Origin: Arcanobacterium haemolyticum DSM 20595
Lineage (GTDB): Bacteria > Actinomycetota > Actinomycetes > Actinomycetales > Actinomycetaceae
Assembly: GCF_000092365.1 (NCBI RefSeq)
Contig: NC_014218.1
Location: 1,240,001 to 1,304,000 of the forward strand
Length of the DNA stretch: 64,000 bases
Direction of reading: 5' to 3'
The position numbers were made by a program, and so were the translations under genes. Of this stretch, positions 35,626 through 44,395 are shown piece after piece. The first letter of the stretch is position 1. Every line of letters begins with the position of its first letter. The notes beneath the pieces were generated by a model. It did not search any database. It was given only the letters and a program-made list of their open reading frames with translations, and was not told the DNA's origin.

Positions 35626-36422
35626 TGTTCCTCCTTGGCTCCGGCGGGTAGAACAACGTGGATTGCTGTTCCGTGCATGGATAACGAGTCTACCAAGATT
35701 GATCCGCCGTGGGCGTGCACGATGTGTTGGGCTACCATCATTCCGATTCCGGTTCCGGGGCGTCTGGAGGATCCGGTGCGGAAGGCGTCGAACATGTGCT
35801 CTTGGTCTTCTGCGGAGATTCCGTCGCCGTCGTCGGAAATAATAAGGAGTGCTCCCCCGCCTTCTGCGTTACTGACGCGTACATTAACCGTGGCGTCTGG
35901 GCCTGCGTGGCGGGTTGCGTTGTTGACGAGGTTCCACACGAGTTGTTTGATGAGTCCCGGATCTGCCCAGATTGGCAGTAGGCCGCCTGCCGCGTCTACG
36001 TAGATGGGGACGTTCGTTATGCGGCGCATGTGCCGTGCCGTTTCGGCTACCACCGCGCGTACGTCCACTTCTTCCCGTTCGATCGGGAGTGATTCTTTGA
36101 GTCGCGTATCGATGAGGAAATTTTCCGCAATATTGATGACTTGCGTGGTGTTTTCGGTGATCGTTGTGACGAAGGTGCGTTGTTGTTCCGTGAGTGGCCC
36201 CGCCAGGCCTTCCGCAAGCAGTTCCGCGGCGCCGTTAATGAGCGTTAGTGGCGTTCGAATTTCGTGGGAGATGATCGCGGGGCGTTCGTTTCGCGCGTTC
36301 AGTTCCGTTTTCAAGCGGGAGTTTTCGCGTAGCAAGTGCCGCACGATCAAGAAAAGAAGCGTAAGAACGATAGTGACGACGACGGTGCCGCTGAGCCCGA
36401 GATAAACCCACAGTTCTTCCAT
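35622..36422 (-). CDS. Sensor histidine kinase
   Basis: 266 residues, short for the family. One N-terminal membrane segment (about 8-28) with virtually no extracellular sensor domain, then H53 in ISHEIRTPLTL, an N box NLVNNATRH, and G boxes DDGDG and GTGIGM. With so little outside the membrane it may be an intramembrane-sensing kinase or take its signal from a partner protein. It follows hemH by 4 bp. Confidence 0.93.
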   Translation of the reverse strand: MEELWVYLGLSGTVVVTIVLTLLFLIVRHLLRENSRLKTELNARNERPAIISHEIRTPLTLINGAAELLAEGLAGPLTEQQRTFVTTITENTTQVINIAENFLIDTRLKESLPIEREEVDVRAVVAETARHMRRITNVPIYVDAAGGLLPIWADPGLIKQLVWNLVNNATRHAGPDATVNVRVSNAEGGGALLIISDDGDGISAEDQEHMFDAFRTGSSRRPGTGIGMMVAQHIVHAHGGSILVDSLSMHGTAIHVVLPAGAKEEQ

Positions 36423-36426
36423 GGGT

Positions 36427-37380
36427 TTAGTTTATCGTGTTTGCCTTCGTTGAACGGTAGACGCTGGCCAGGATACGCCCAGCGGCATCGGTTGAGTCTG
36501 GCGGTGTGATGCTTAGGAAGTGTTGACCTCCCGCGTTCAAGAATGCTTCTTTATTGAGAAGGTCGATTTCATCGATCGTTTCGATACATGAAGAGAAGAA
36601 TCCTGGCGTAACCACAAGAATTCGCCGCGCTCCTTCTGATGGAAGTTGTGCCATCCTACCGATTGTGGCTGGCTGGAGCCACTTTCCTGGCCCAAATTTG
36701 GATTGGAAGGTCATTTCCCATTGCACGTTCCCCACTCGATCCATGATGGCGTTCGTAGTTACCTCGCACTGATCGTGGTATTGATCAGGGCGATGAGCGG
36801 GCCTGTTTGGTACGCCGTGGAAGGAGAAAATGATCTTGTCATACGGCTGCGCGGCAGAATCGATGGCGGATCGGATTTCGGCTGCATGCCAGGTGATGTA
36901 TTCCAGATCGTCATACCAGGATTTGGCACGAATAATGCGTGGCGCTCCTGGGGTTCGTTCCACTTCGTCAAGTTGCCGCCAGATATCCGCCACTGTTGAT
37001 GGCGTGTATTGCGGATAGAGAGGAATCACCACAAGTTCATCAACGTCCATCTCTGCGATCACATCTGAAATTGCTGGCTGGCTGTATGTGGTAGCCCAAC
37101 GAACCACCACGCCATCAAGATGTTCTTGGGTGTGGCGTGCTTGGTTGATGGTGTGGACTCGTAGCGGGGAACCTTCAGGAGTCCATACGCGCTCATAAAT
37201 AGGAGCAATCTTGGGTGGCCGGAAACGCAGAACGATCGAATTGAGGATTGGCTTCCATATCCAACGCGGCATATCAACAACTGCAGGATCGGATAAGAAT
37301 GTGCGCAAAAATGCCTTAATATCATCCACAGCAGGGCTTGCCGGCGTTCCAAGCGCCACGATTAAACATCCACGTTTCAT
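36427..37380 (-). CDS. hemH: Ferrochelatase
   Basis: 317 residues. Inserts ferrous iron into a porphyrin; in Actinobacteria the substrate is usually coproporphyrin III. The catalytic His is seen in FSFHGVPNRP and the acidic metal path in SSCIETIDEID. ATG at 37380 gives the family start (MKRGCLIVALGTP); an ATG 13 codons earlier is open but lacks support. No other haem synthesis gene is in the window. It heads the hemH-kinase-regulator transcription unit. Confidence 0.93.
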   Translation of the reverse strand: MKRGCLIVALGTPASPAVDDIKAFLRTFLSDPAVVDMPRWIWKPILNSIVLRFRPPKIAPIYERVWTPEGSPLRVHTINQARHTQEHLDGVVVRWATTYSQPAISDVIAEMDVDELVVIPLYPQYTPSTVADIWRQLDEVERTPGAPRIIRAKSWYDDLEYITWHAAEIRSAIDSAAQPYDKIIFSFHGVPNRPAHRPDQYHDQCEVTTNAIMDRVGNVQWEMTFQSKFGPGKWLQPATIGRMAQLPSEGARRILVVTPGFFSSCIETIDEIDLLNKEAFLNAGGQHFLSITPPDSTDAAGRILASVYRSTKANTIN

Positions 37381-37521
37381 AAGATATAAGAGTAGCGTCT
37401 CAAACTTGTTTATGCACATTCGTTAGATTCTGTGGACAAATAAGCGAGATGAACCTTTTAAGTAACACCCACGTCTCATAAAATCTTGTAGCAAAACATT
37501 GATACAAGAGCGGATGCAGAT

Positions 37522-37656
37522 ATGCTCCGGAAGCGCTCACTCAACGAAATCGAATTACGAATCGATCCTGGATCGGCAACCCCTGCGAACGAACAACTCA
37601 CCCATCAGATTAGAGGTGGCATCGCACATCTGAATGCCATAAATAACACAGACTAA
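37522..37656 (+). pseudogene. N-terminal remnant of a GntR-family regulator
   Basis: 44 codons reading MLRKRSLNEIELRIDPGS, then ATPANEQLTHQIRGGIAHL. This matches the opening of GntR regulators (RIDP...PxYEQL...QIRxxI), stopping before the helix-turn-helix. The rest of the gene is absent. It lies in the 420-bp gap before the queuosine-precursor transporter, where nothing else coding is seen. Confidence 0.55.
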
Positions 37657-37774
37657 TGCCTTCTCTCCGATTCGTCAGAGCTCGTCATTTTCTGGCAGAA
37701 TACTTGCTGGCACACCGCGTGGGGCAGCACGTGAGATACGCGCCGTAGAGGTAGTGAGAGCGTCGCTGTGTCAG

Positions 37775-37792
37775 TTATTAACCGATTAATAA
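37775..37792 (+). promoter_or_regulatory. TTATTAA palindrome abutting the ribosome-binding site
   Basis: TTATTAA-CCGA-TTAATAA directly precedes GGAGA of the transporter gene. Protein binding or RNA structure here could block translation or transcription. No preQ1 riboswitch pattern was recognised. Confidence 0.35.
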
Positions 37793-37801
37793 GGAGAATT
37801 C

Positions 37802-38473
37802 ATGACTGCCACCAAGGCAAAATTCGCACCAACTGGAACCGGCCTTTACCCAACATTCGTTGCCCTCATGGCGGTCGTCCTCATTCTGTCCAACATTGGC
37901 GCATCCAAGCCAGTCACGTTCGGAAGCATCGTCACAGATGGCGGATTTTTCCTCTTCCCGCTAGCCTACATTATTGGCGACGTCGTCTCAGAAGTCTACG
38001 GCTGGAAAGCATCCCGCCGCGCAGTCATCGTCACCTTCTCCCTCTCAGTCTTCGCAGCACTCTGCTACTGGATCATGATTGCCCTTCCAGGAGCCGATTT
38101 TTACGACGGACAAGATGCACTCGTACGCACGCTCGGCCCAGTCTGGCAGATCGTCGTCGCCTCACTCCTCGGCTTCCTCGCAGGTCAGCTTTCCAATGCC
38201 TTCACCATGGTCCGGATGAAAAAGCGATCCGGCGAAAAAATGCTTTTCGGACGCATGGCGGCCTCCACCGTCGTCGGCGAATTCGTTGATACGCTCGTCT
38301 TCTGCGTACTCGCAGCCCAGGTACTCGAAATCCCAGACTTCGCAACGTTCCTCAACTACCTACTTGTAGGATTTACCTACAAAACACTCGTAGAACTCTG
38401 CTTCTCCCCCATCACCATGGCAGTCATGCGCATCGTGAAGAAAGCCGAACCAGAATACGGAATCCACGCCTAA
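37802..38473 (+). CDS. Queuosine precursor transporter (YhhQ/VUT family)
   Basis: 223 residues with about six membrane segments. Family features are NIGASKPV, the FPLAYIIGDVVSEVYG motif and the NAFTMVRMKKRSGEKMLFGRM loop followed by STVVGEFVDTLVF. Imports preQ0/preQ1 or queuine for tRNA modification. Strong ribosome-binding site AAGGAGA. It ends overlapping the converging nitroreductase stop by 4 bp. Confidence 0.92.
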   Translation: MTATKAKFAPTGTGLYPTFVALMAVVLILSNIGASKPVTFGSIVTDGGFFLFPLAYIIGDVVSEVYGWKASRRAVIVTFSLSVFAALCYWIMIALPGADFYDGQDALVRTLGPVWQIVVASLLGFLAGQLSNAFTMVRMKKRSGEKMLFGRMAASTVVGEFVDTLVFCVLAAQVLEIPDFATFLNYLLVGFTYKTLVELCFSPITMAVMRIVKKAEPEYGIHA

Positions 38474-39156
38474 GCGCGCTCCGCAAGGAACTTCACGGGC
38501 GGATGCGCTGCACGAAAATCATTAATCGGCGCATCCGTCCCGTATCCCAACGCAAAACCCGTCACTAACGCGTAATCTTCCGGAACCTCAAACACCTCAT
38601 CCGCAGGCCTGCGCCACCCAGCCAACACGCCCAACGGGCACGAATCAACGCCACGCGATTGTGCAGACAAAAAGATAGTCTGCAACACAAGCCCCGCATC
38701 CATCGCAGAAAACGGCAAAAAATCGCGGTGAATAAACACCAAACCAACAACCGGAGCACCAAACGCTTCAAAATTGCGCCGCATCTGCTCCGCACGCCCC
38801 GCACGATCATCGCGGGCAATACCAAGATGCTGATATAACCCAACCCCCACCTCAATCTGGCGGGCACGCAACTCATCCGGATAACGCGCGAAAATATCGT
38901 AATCCCCGTCAATATCCGGGGCCACCTTCTCAGCTTGAGCACGGCTCATCGCCTCAAACTCACGCACATACGCATTCTTCAAGCGCCGCGCGGTATCCCC
39001 CGATGCCAGCGCAAACCGATACGGGCGAGTGTTTGACCAACTCGGAGCACATCGAGCATCCTCAAAAATCTCCGCCAACACATCATCCGGCACCGGCGCC
39101 GAATCAAAATCCCGAACAGTATGACGCGCAGAAACAAGCTGAGAAAAATCATTCAT
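38470..39156 (-). CDS. Nitroreductase family protein
   Basis: 228-residue FMN-dependent oxidoreductase, NfnB/NfsB-like fold. The N-terminal SARHTVRDFDSAPV with the FMN phosphate-binding Arg residues, the CAPSWSNTRPYRF segment and the GVDSCPLG and FALGYG motifs are present. Likely reduces quinones or nitro compounds with NAD(P)H; the natural substrate is unknown. Divergent from the S66 peptidase gene. Confidence 0.92.
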   Translation of the reverse strand: MNDFSQLVSARHTVRDFDSAPVPDDVLAEIFEDARCAPSWSNTRPYRFALASGDTARRLKNAYVREFEAMSRAQAEKVAPDIDGDYDIFARYPDELRARQIEVGVGLYQHLGIARDDRAGRAEQMRRNFEAFGAPVVGLVFIHRDFLPFSAMDAGLVLQTIFLSAQSRGVDSCPLGVLAGWRRPADEVFEVPEDYALVTGFALGYGTDAPINDFRAAHPPVKFLAERA

Positions 39157-39203
39157 GGCATCATTTTACGGCCCACCTCCATTCAAACGCTAGAGTAGAG
39201 AGC

Positions 39204-40244
39204 ATGGCTAGACTTATTCCTCCTTGCGTTAAACCTGGCGATCGCGTTGCCGTGCTCTCCCCTGCGTGGGCCGCACCTGCCTACTTCCCGCAGCTCCACG
39301 AACAGGCGCTCGGCCGGATCCGAAGCGAATTTGGGCTGGAACCGGTGGAATTTCCGACCACGCGAGCCATGGGGGCGAGCGTGGCAGAGCGCGCCGCAGA
39401 TGTGAATGCGGCATTCGCCGATCCGAGCATCCGGGCTATTTTCACCACCGTTGGCGGAGACGATCTGATTCGCGTGGTGCCGCTGCTTGATCCCGAGTTG
39501 GCGCTGGCCGATCCCAAGCCATTCTTCGGATATTCCGACAACACCAACATTCTTGCCTGGCTGTGGCAGCACGGTATTGGCGGGTTCCACGGCGGCGGAA
39601 CACAACTTCACCTGGGGTCTGGCCCGGGGCTTGATCCGATCCACGTTGAGACGTTGCGGGGTGCTCTTTTTGGCGACGATGTGGTGGTGGAATCTGTTGA
39701 TGCGTCTGAAGATTACGGGCTGGATTGGTCTGATCCACGGGCATTAAGTGAGGCGAGCGTGCGCGAACCCGCTATGCCGGTGGAATTCTTTGGGAATGAT
39801 TCGATCGTTCGTGGCCCAACGTGGGGCGGATGCTTGGAAGTGATCGATCAGATGGCGTTGGCTGGACGATTGCCTGACGCGAGCGATCTTGCCGGGCATG
39901 TGTTGATGTTTGAAACGTCGGAGCTGCTGCCGCCGGCGGATTATGTTGGGCGATGGATCCGGGCGTTAGGCGAACGCGGATATCTTGAGGCGGCTAGCGC
40001 GTTGATGTTTGCTCAGCCTGTTGTAGACGATCGGGACGCACCTGCACCAGATTACGTGAAAGAGGCTAGACGGATGGCTTATCTGGAATATGTGTTGTCC
40101 AACATTAGTCAGTATCGGAATGATCTTCTGGTGGTAACAGGTGTCCCGTTCGGGCACACCCGCCCACAAGCGATTCTTCCATATGGCGGCGAGGTGACGC
40201 TCGATCCTGAAAACGGCACAATTACGGCGCATTTCTCCAGATAA
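39204..40244 (+). CDS. S66-family LD-carboxypeptidase / MccF-like peptidase
   Basis: 346 residues of peptidase family S66. The nucleophile is S111 in FFGYSDNTN, with the GGDD loop before it; a late catalytic His is in VTGVPFGHTRPQ. The length and insert pattern are closer to microcin-C-immunity MccF-like proteins than to the shorter LdcA, so either peptidoglycan recycling or cleavage of acyl-sulfamoyl adenylates is possible. ATG 39204 is chosen since a longer upstream frame runs through the divergent nitroreductase. Confidence 0.88.
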   Translation: MARLIPPCVKPGDRVAVLSPAWAAPAYFPQLHEQALGRIRSEFGLEPVEFPTTRAMGASVAERAADVNAAFADPSIRAIFTTVGGDDLIRVVPLLDPELALADPKPFFGYSDNTNILAWLWQHGIGGFHGGGTQLHLGSGPGLDPIHVETLRGALFGDDVVVESVDASEDYGLDWSDPRALSEASVREPAMPVEFFGNDSIVRGPTWGGCLEVIDQMALAGRLPDASDLAGHVLMFETSELLPPADYVGRWIRALGERGYLEAASALMFAQPVVDDRDAPAPDYVKEARRMAYLEYVLSNISQYRNDLLVVTGVPFGHTRPQAILPYGGEVTLDPENGTITAHFSR

Positions 40245-40382
40245 TAACCCTTACCTAACTTTATATGTCGCTAACATCCCGGTAAAATATGAGAGTTCGC
40301 ACCAAAAGAGCTCAGCTTACACCTAAGTTATAGCTCAACATGAATGAATTTTCTTAGCACCAAATCGGAAAGTGTCGCAAAC

Positions 40383-40949
40383 ATGAAACGCTCGATCGTC
40401 ATCTACTCCTCCATCACCGGATTCGCCCGCACCTACGCCCAGTGGATCGCAGAAGAATTGGATGCCGATCTCTACACGCTCGCCGATCTGATTCCAGCCG
40501 TGAAAAATGGCAGCGTGCGGTTAGCAAATTATGATCTGATCGTTTACGGAGGCGGCGTGCGCATGGGGGTTATCCGCGGATTCGATACGTTCCGCAAGAT
40601 GATCAAAAAAGCTGGCCTAGCCACGTCAAAGAAGATTATCGTGTGGGCAAACGGCGGCACACCACAGCACCCAGATCGCGATTATCGTTCGGCAGCCCGC
40701 ACCTTCAATCGCACCGAACTTGCCCGCGAAGATTACTCCTATTTCTACTTTGAAGGCGGAGTCCGCTACGAAGGCTTAAACCCTATCGAAAAGGCTCTTC
40801 TTAAAACGTTCGCCAAGCGCATCCAGAAATACCGCGATCGCGGAGAATGGGCTGTGGCCGTAGCAGACCATATCGCTGAAGGTTACGACCACACCAACCG
40901 GGATGCTATCGCGCCACTCATTGCCCGCAGCCGTGAAATCCTTGGCTAA
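40383..40949 (+). CDS. Flavodoxin-like (HemG-type) protein
   Basis: 188 residues. The FMN phosphate loop is recognisable in IVIYSSITGFARTYAQWIAE, followed by VYGGGVRMG and IVWANGGTP as the FMN ring loops. It resembles flavodoxin-domain proteins including the protoporphyrinogen oxidase HemG group, but oxidase activity is not implied. An ATG at 40344 would add 13 residues; the later one is preferred because the fold starts there, though its ribosome-binding site is distant. Confidence 0.82.
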   Translation: MKRSIVIYSSITGFARTYAQWIAEELDADLYTLADLIPAVKNGSVRLANYDLIVYGGGVRMGVIRGFDTFRKMIKKAGLATSKKIIVWANGGTPQHPDRDYRSAARTFNRTELAREDYSYFYFEGGVRYEGLNPIEKALLKTFAKRIQKYRDRGEWAVAVADHIAEGYDHTNRDAIAPLIARSREILG

Positions 40950-41002
40950 GCCCACCATATATGCCGGCCTTATAAGAACGTGAGACCTGCACAATGATGG
41001 GG

Positions 41003-41046
41003 AATACGGCACGCCCTCCGAATATATCGGGAGGGCGTGCCGTATT
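41003..41046. terminator. Long hairpin between the flavodoxin and lipoprotein genes
   Basis: 17-bp perfect arms AATACGGCACGCCCTCC and complement with a 10-nt loop between the converging genes; TTTG follows on the plus strand. Confidence 0.7.
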
Positions 41047-41073
41047 TGCATAGTTTATGCAGGCGTTAAACGA

Positions 41074-41211
41074 TCACTTGCCGTCATGCATCTTCTTATC
41101 TTTCATCTTGCCGTCATGCATCTTGCCATCATCCATCTTGTCATCAGAACCGCATGCAGCAAGGCCAGCCATCAACGCAACAATTGCACCAGCAAAACGA
41201 CGAGCCTTCAT
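41074..41211 (-). CDS. Tiny lipoprotein with KMHDGK repeats
   Basis: 45 codons. A signal peptide MKARRFAGAIVALMAGLAAC ends in a lipobox (GLAAC), so the mature part is only about 26 residues. It begins CGSDDKMDDGKMHDGKM and continues with a K/M/H/D-rich tail ending KMHDGK. GGAGAAAAT precedes the ATG. It resembles the pentapeptide MXKDX repeat proteins. Met, His and Asp are all metal ligands, so copper or manganese binding at the cell surface is a reasonable guess. A decayed ECF sigma factor gene lies beside it. Confidence 0.8.
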   Translation of the reverse strand: MKARRFAGAIVALMAGLAACGSDDKMDDGKMHDGKMKDKKMHDGK

Positions 41212-41239
41212 ATTTTCTCCTTCAGAGATAGTTTTCCTT

Positions 41240-41548
41240 CATCAAGCCCAACCGGCTCACTTTCACACATTATTCGGAGCCGATGCCATATCAGAATGGA
41301 GATATTTGTGTGGCAGAAGGCGCCTCGATTCGTGGCCGAACGAGGGTTGGCTTGTGACGATCGCGCGCCGGCGGATTGTTGACCGTGTCCGATCGGCCCA
41401 GGCCGTCCGCGTCCACAATCAAAATCGGTTTTATACCGGTTTGACGTATCGCGAGATTGCGGAGCGTCAGCAGGTTCCATTGGGCACGGTGAAAACCCGG
41501 ATTCGGGATGGTTTGGCACGGATGAAGAGAATTTTGAAGGAGGAGTGA
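41240..41548 (+). pseudogene. Decayed ECF (SigK-like) sigma factor gene
   Basis: Sigma-70 pieces are spread over two frames. Region 2 appears as EIFVWQKAPRF in one frame and continues PNEGWLVTIARRRIVDRVRS in another; region 4 follows as LTYREIAERQQVPLGTVKTR and ends RIRDGLARMKRILKEE. About 50 residues between VDRVRSAQ and LTYRE are missing and the N-terminal part is lost. At least one frameshift and one internal deletion make it non-functional. Confidence 0.8.
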
Positions 41549-41772
41549 TAAAGAAGAAGGCTCCGAACGTTGAAATACCTGACAGCGTTGCAGAGTTTTT
41601 GGGGCTGGGCCGGTATCGCCTTCTGTTCGTGATTCGTTGCTGGCACAGCTTGATTCGGTGCCGCAAGAAGAGGTGCCGGTGGGCACAGAAGCATCGGGTT
41701 TGCGTGCGGTGCCGGCGGATTCAGTTCCAGCCGCCGCCCAGCCCACCAGTGATCCGATACGTGGAAGATTGA
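41549..41772 (+). pseudogene. Remnant of the cognate anti-sigma factor gene
   Basis: Directly after the sigma remnant, one frame reads RDSLLAQLDSVPQEEVPV, like the linker of RskA-type anti-sigma factors between the zinc/anti-sigma domain and the membrane segment. No membrane helix or intact start remains. Assignment rests on position and this short similarity. Confidence 0.45.
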
Positions 41773-41848
41773 CGACGACGGGGCTACCACCCCAACCGCT
41801 CCCCAGTCTCATTCATGGACTTGAGCGATTGTTGAACCTGCGTAGACC

Positions 41849-41901
41849 CTGACCATAATCGAAATAGTGGCAATATTTGCCACTATTTCGATAATAATCA
41901 G
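41849..41901. repeat. Palindromic element, copy 2
   Basis: Same 53-bp frame as 33249-33301: outer CTGA/TCAG, a 16-bp perfect stem (41858-41873 with 41877-41892) and TAT loop. The inner core TAGTGGCAATATTTGCCACTA is shared except that stem-flank bases differ in paired fashion. Confidence 0.75.
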
Positions 41902-41925
41902 CATTACCGAAACGTAGGTACTCAA

Positions 41926-41967
41926 AAGGCTGGTTGGGAGCACCCCGCAGTGCTCCCAACCAGCCTT
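41926..41967 (-). terminator. Terminator of pdxT
   Basis: 17-bp perfect arms AAGGCTGGTTGGGAGCA and complement, 8-nt loop, TTTTGAG following on the minus strand, 12 bp after the pdxT stop. Confidence 0.75.
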
Positions 41968-41979
41968 AACGCCAGCCCC

Positions 41980-42603
41980 TTACAACATTTGTGCAAAAAG
42001 CCGGTAGATGCTCAAGTCTTCATCGAGTTCTGGATGGAAGGTGGCGCCGATCTGGTTGCGGTACCGGGCAGCTACGGGGGTGCCGTTTGGCAAGGATGCC
42101 AGTACGTCTACCCCATCGCCGAGTTCGACCAGGTGAGGAGCCCGAATGAAGGTCATCGGGATCTCGGTTCTGCGTTCGCCATCATGCAACACACCGTCAG
42201 TGATGTGAAAGCTACCTAACTGCCGCCCGTAGGCATTGCGGACAACACTCACCGGCATAGTGGCAAATCCATGAACTTCTACGCGGGACGTGGTTTCGGC
42301 CGCGGCTTCAACACCCGCAACTGGCCCATTGGCAACGTGCTGTGCCAGCAAGATCAGGCCTGCACAGGTTCCGAACACTGGCATGCCATCTTCAAGTTGA
42401 GCCCGCAACGGATCGAACATGCCGAGTTCGCGAAGAAGCTTCGATTGCACGGTACTTTCTCCGCCTGGCAGTACTAGCCCGTCCAAGCCATCGGCCACAT
42501 CTGCGCCTTGCCGGAGTTCAACAGCACGTACGCCGAGTTCCTCCAAACGCCGCGAATGTTCAATGAATGCGCCTTGAACGGCCAGTACACCAACGGTTTT
42601 CAC
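41980..42603 (-). CDS. pdxT: Pyridoxal 5'-phosphate synthase glutaminase subunit PdxT
   Basis: 207 residues. Releases ammonia from glutamine for PdxS. Catalytic Cys in FGTCAGL and the His-Glu pair in ATFHPELDED are present, with GGEST as the oxyanion loop. The frame is open into pdxS; GTG at 42603 is chosen because members start just before VGVLAVQG. Follows pdxS by 13 bp. Confidence 0.95.
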   Translation of the reverse strand: MKTVGVLAVQGAFIEHSRRLEELGVRAVELRQGADVADGLDGLVLPGGESTVQSKLLRELGMFDPLRAQLEDGMPVFGTCAGLILLAQHVANGPVAGVEAAAETTSRVEVHGFATMPVSVVRNAYGRQLGSFHITDGVLHDGERRTEIPMTFIRAPHLVELGDGVDVLASLPNGTPVAARYRNQIGATFHPELDEDLSIYRLFAQML

Positions 42604-42616
42604 GCCTGCCACCCGA

Positions 42617-43495
42617 TCACTTACCGCGTTCTGCCATGAGGAGATCGATTTCGGATTCGTTGATGCCAACCATAGCTTCCCCCAAATCTTCGGAGAGTTC
42701 AGCGATCAGCTTCGCATCTTCAAAGTTGGTTACAGACTTCACGATTGCTTGTGCGCGCTTGGCCGGATCGCCAGACTTGAAGATGCCCGATCCCACGAAC
42801 ACGCCTTCAGCACCAAGCTGCATCATCAACGCAGCATCGGCAGGGGTAGCAACGCCGCCTGCCGCGAAGTTCACAACTGGGAGCTTGCCGTTTTCGTGCA
42901 CGAACTGGAGCAGATCAACTGGCACGGCCAACTGCTTGGCTTCTTCAAAGAGTTCATCGGCGCGCATGTTCATAACCTTGCGTATCTGCGATTGAATCAA
43001 GCGCATGTGGGTGACAGCCTGAACAACATCGCCAGTGCCAGGTTCGCCCTTGGTGCGGATCATGGAGGCGCCTTCAGCAATACGGCGGAGGGCTTCGCCA
43101 AGATCCTTCGCGCCACACACGAATGGCACAGAAAAATCATTCTTGTTGATGTGGTAGACGTTATCGGCTGGGGAGAGAACTTCGGATTCGTCGATGTAAT
43201 CGATTTCCAAGGCTTCCAGGATTTGGGCCTCTACGAAGTGGCCGATACGTACCTTGGCCATGACTGGAATGGACACTGCGTTCTGAATTTCCTTGATGAG
43301 GCGTGGATCGCTCATGCGCGATACGCCACCTGCTGCACGGATATCAGCCGGGATACGCTCAAGTGCCATCACTGCGCAAGCTCCGGCTTCTTCTGCAATT
43401 CGGGCTTGCTCTGCATTAGTGACGTCCATAATCACGCCGCCCTTGAGCATTTGAGCAAGTTGCTTGTTTAATTCGAACCGTGAGTTCTGAGTCAT
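42617..43495 (-). CDS. pdxS: Pyridoxal 5'-phosphate synthase lyase subunit PdxS
   Basis: 292 residues. Makes PLP from ribose 5-phosphate, glyceraldehyde 3-phosphate and ammonia. The [10 protein letters not shown]-type opening, [16 protein letters not shown] and the Lys in VMAKVRIGH are conserved, as is [13 protein letters not shown]. With PdxT it forms the dodecameric synthase. Ribosome-binding site AAGGGTAAGGGT. No PdxR-type regulator is adjacent. Confidence 0.97.
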   Translation of the reverse strand: MTQNSRFELNKQLAQMLKGGVIMDVTNAEQARIAEEAGACAVMALERIPADIRAAGGVSRMSDPRLIKEIQNAVSIPVMAKVRIGHFVEAQILEALEIDYIDESEVLSPADNVYHINKNDFSVPFVCGAKDLGEALRRIAEGASMIRTKGEPGTGDVVQAVTHMRLIQSQIRKVMNMRADELFEEAKQLAVPVDLLQFVHENGKLPVVNFAAGGVATPADAALMMQLGAEGVFVGSGIFKSGDPAKRAQAIVKSVTNFEDAKLIAELSEDLGEAMVGINESEIDLLMAERGK

Positions 43496-43747
43496 TACCC
43501 TTACCCTTTTAACGTTTTGGTATTTCAGAAAACACTATACGCGAGCTCACGTCCCTTGACTAAGAGAGTCCATTATCAGCTTACTTGTGAAGAAAAGCAC
43601 CTTTGTTAGAGCACGTGTTGAGGTACCGACGCCGATGTGGCGGATGCGTACCAGCTTGCGAATCCGTTGCATCTGGGATCCCTACAGTTTTCTGCCCTAT
43701 CGATCTGATAGTGTTCTTGGCGAAAGCCGCTATCTCTTGGAGCTGAT

Positions 43748-44395
43748 ATGACAATCGAAGCCGTTCATGACTACGCCTACCGTATTTATGCTCAGGATAA
43801 ATCCGGGCACGGCATGGATCATATTAACCGAGTAGTGGCACTGTGCCGGCACATCATTGCAGATATGCCAGCAGATGCTGATATCGATTCGGATATCATC
43901 CTCACTGCAGCCTACGTTCACGATACGATCGATCCCAAGGTTGTCTCGGACGTTCCGAAAGCCCGCCAAGATTTAATAGAGTTTCTTGAGTCCCAGAATT
44001 ATCCTGCGGAACAACAAGCAGAAATCTTCCACATTATCGATCACATGTCATTTTCAAAGAACCTTGCCCAACGCCAGGAGCTCACCCTCAACGGTCAGAT
44101 CGTGCAGGATGCCGATCGGCTCGATGCTATCGGCGCCATCGGCATCGCTCGCGCCTTCTACTACGGCGGTTCGTTCGGAGATGATCTCTACGATCCAACA
44201 ATCGCACCACGTGACCTCACAACCGAAAAGAATTACCGCACTCATTCCACCGTGATCAACCACTTCTATGAAAAACTCTTCACGCTCAAGGAAGCCCTCA
44301 ACACACCGGCGGCCAAGAGAATCGGTGAATTACGAGACGAGAGAATGCGCAGTTTCGTCGTCGATTTTATCTCCGAATGGAACGGGCGCCCGTAA
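43748..44395 (+). CDS. HD-domain phosphohydrolase
   Basis: 215 residues with the HD metal-site residues in order: HGMDHINRV, AAYVHDTID and a late D in VQDADRLDAIGAIG. The family resembles YedJ-like HD hydrolases acting on nucleotides or small phosphoesters. Ribosome-binding site GGAG before the ATG. Its 3' end overlaps the converging metal permease gene by 29 bp. The upstream 250 bp show no coding or structured element I recognise. Confidence 0.9.
   Translation: MTIEAVHDYAYRIYAQDKSGHGMDHINRVVALCRHIIADMPADADIDSDIILTAAYVHDTIDPKVVSDVPKARQDLIEFLESQNYPAEQQAEIFHIIDHMSFSKNLAQRQELTLNGQIVQDADRLDAIGAIGIARAFYYGGSFGDDLYDPTIAPRDLTTEKNYRTHSTVINHFYEKLFTLKEALNTPAAKRIGELRDERMRSFVVDFISEWNGRP

Noticed and set aside
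37680-37801. preQ1 riboswitch upstream of the queuosine-precursor transporter
   Set aside because: The region has hairpin-capable sequence but I could not find the A-rich tail and compact pseudoknot pattern of preQ1 classes.
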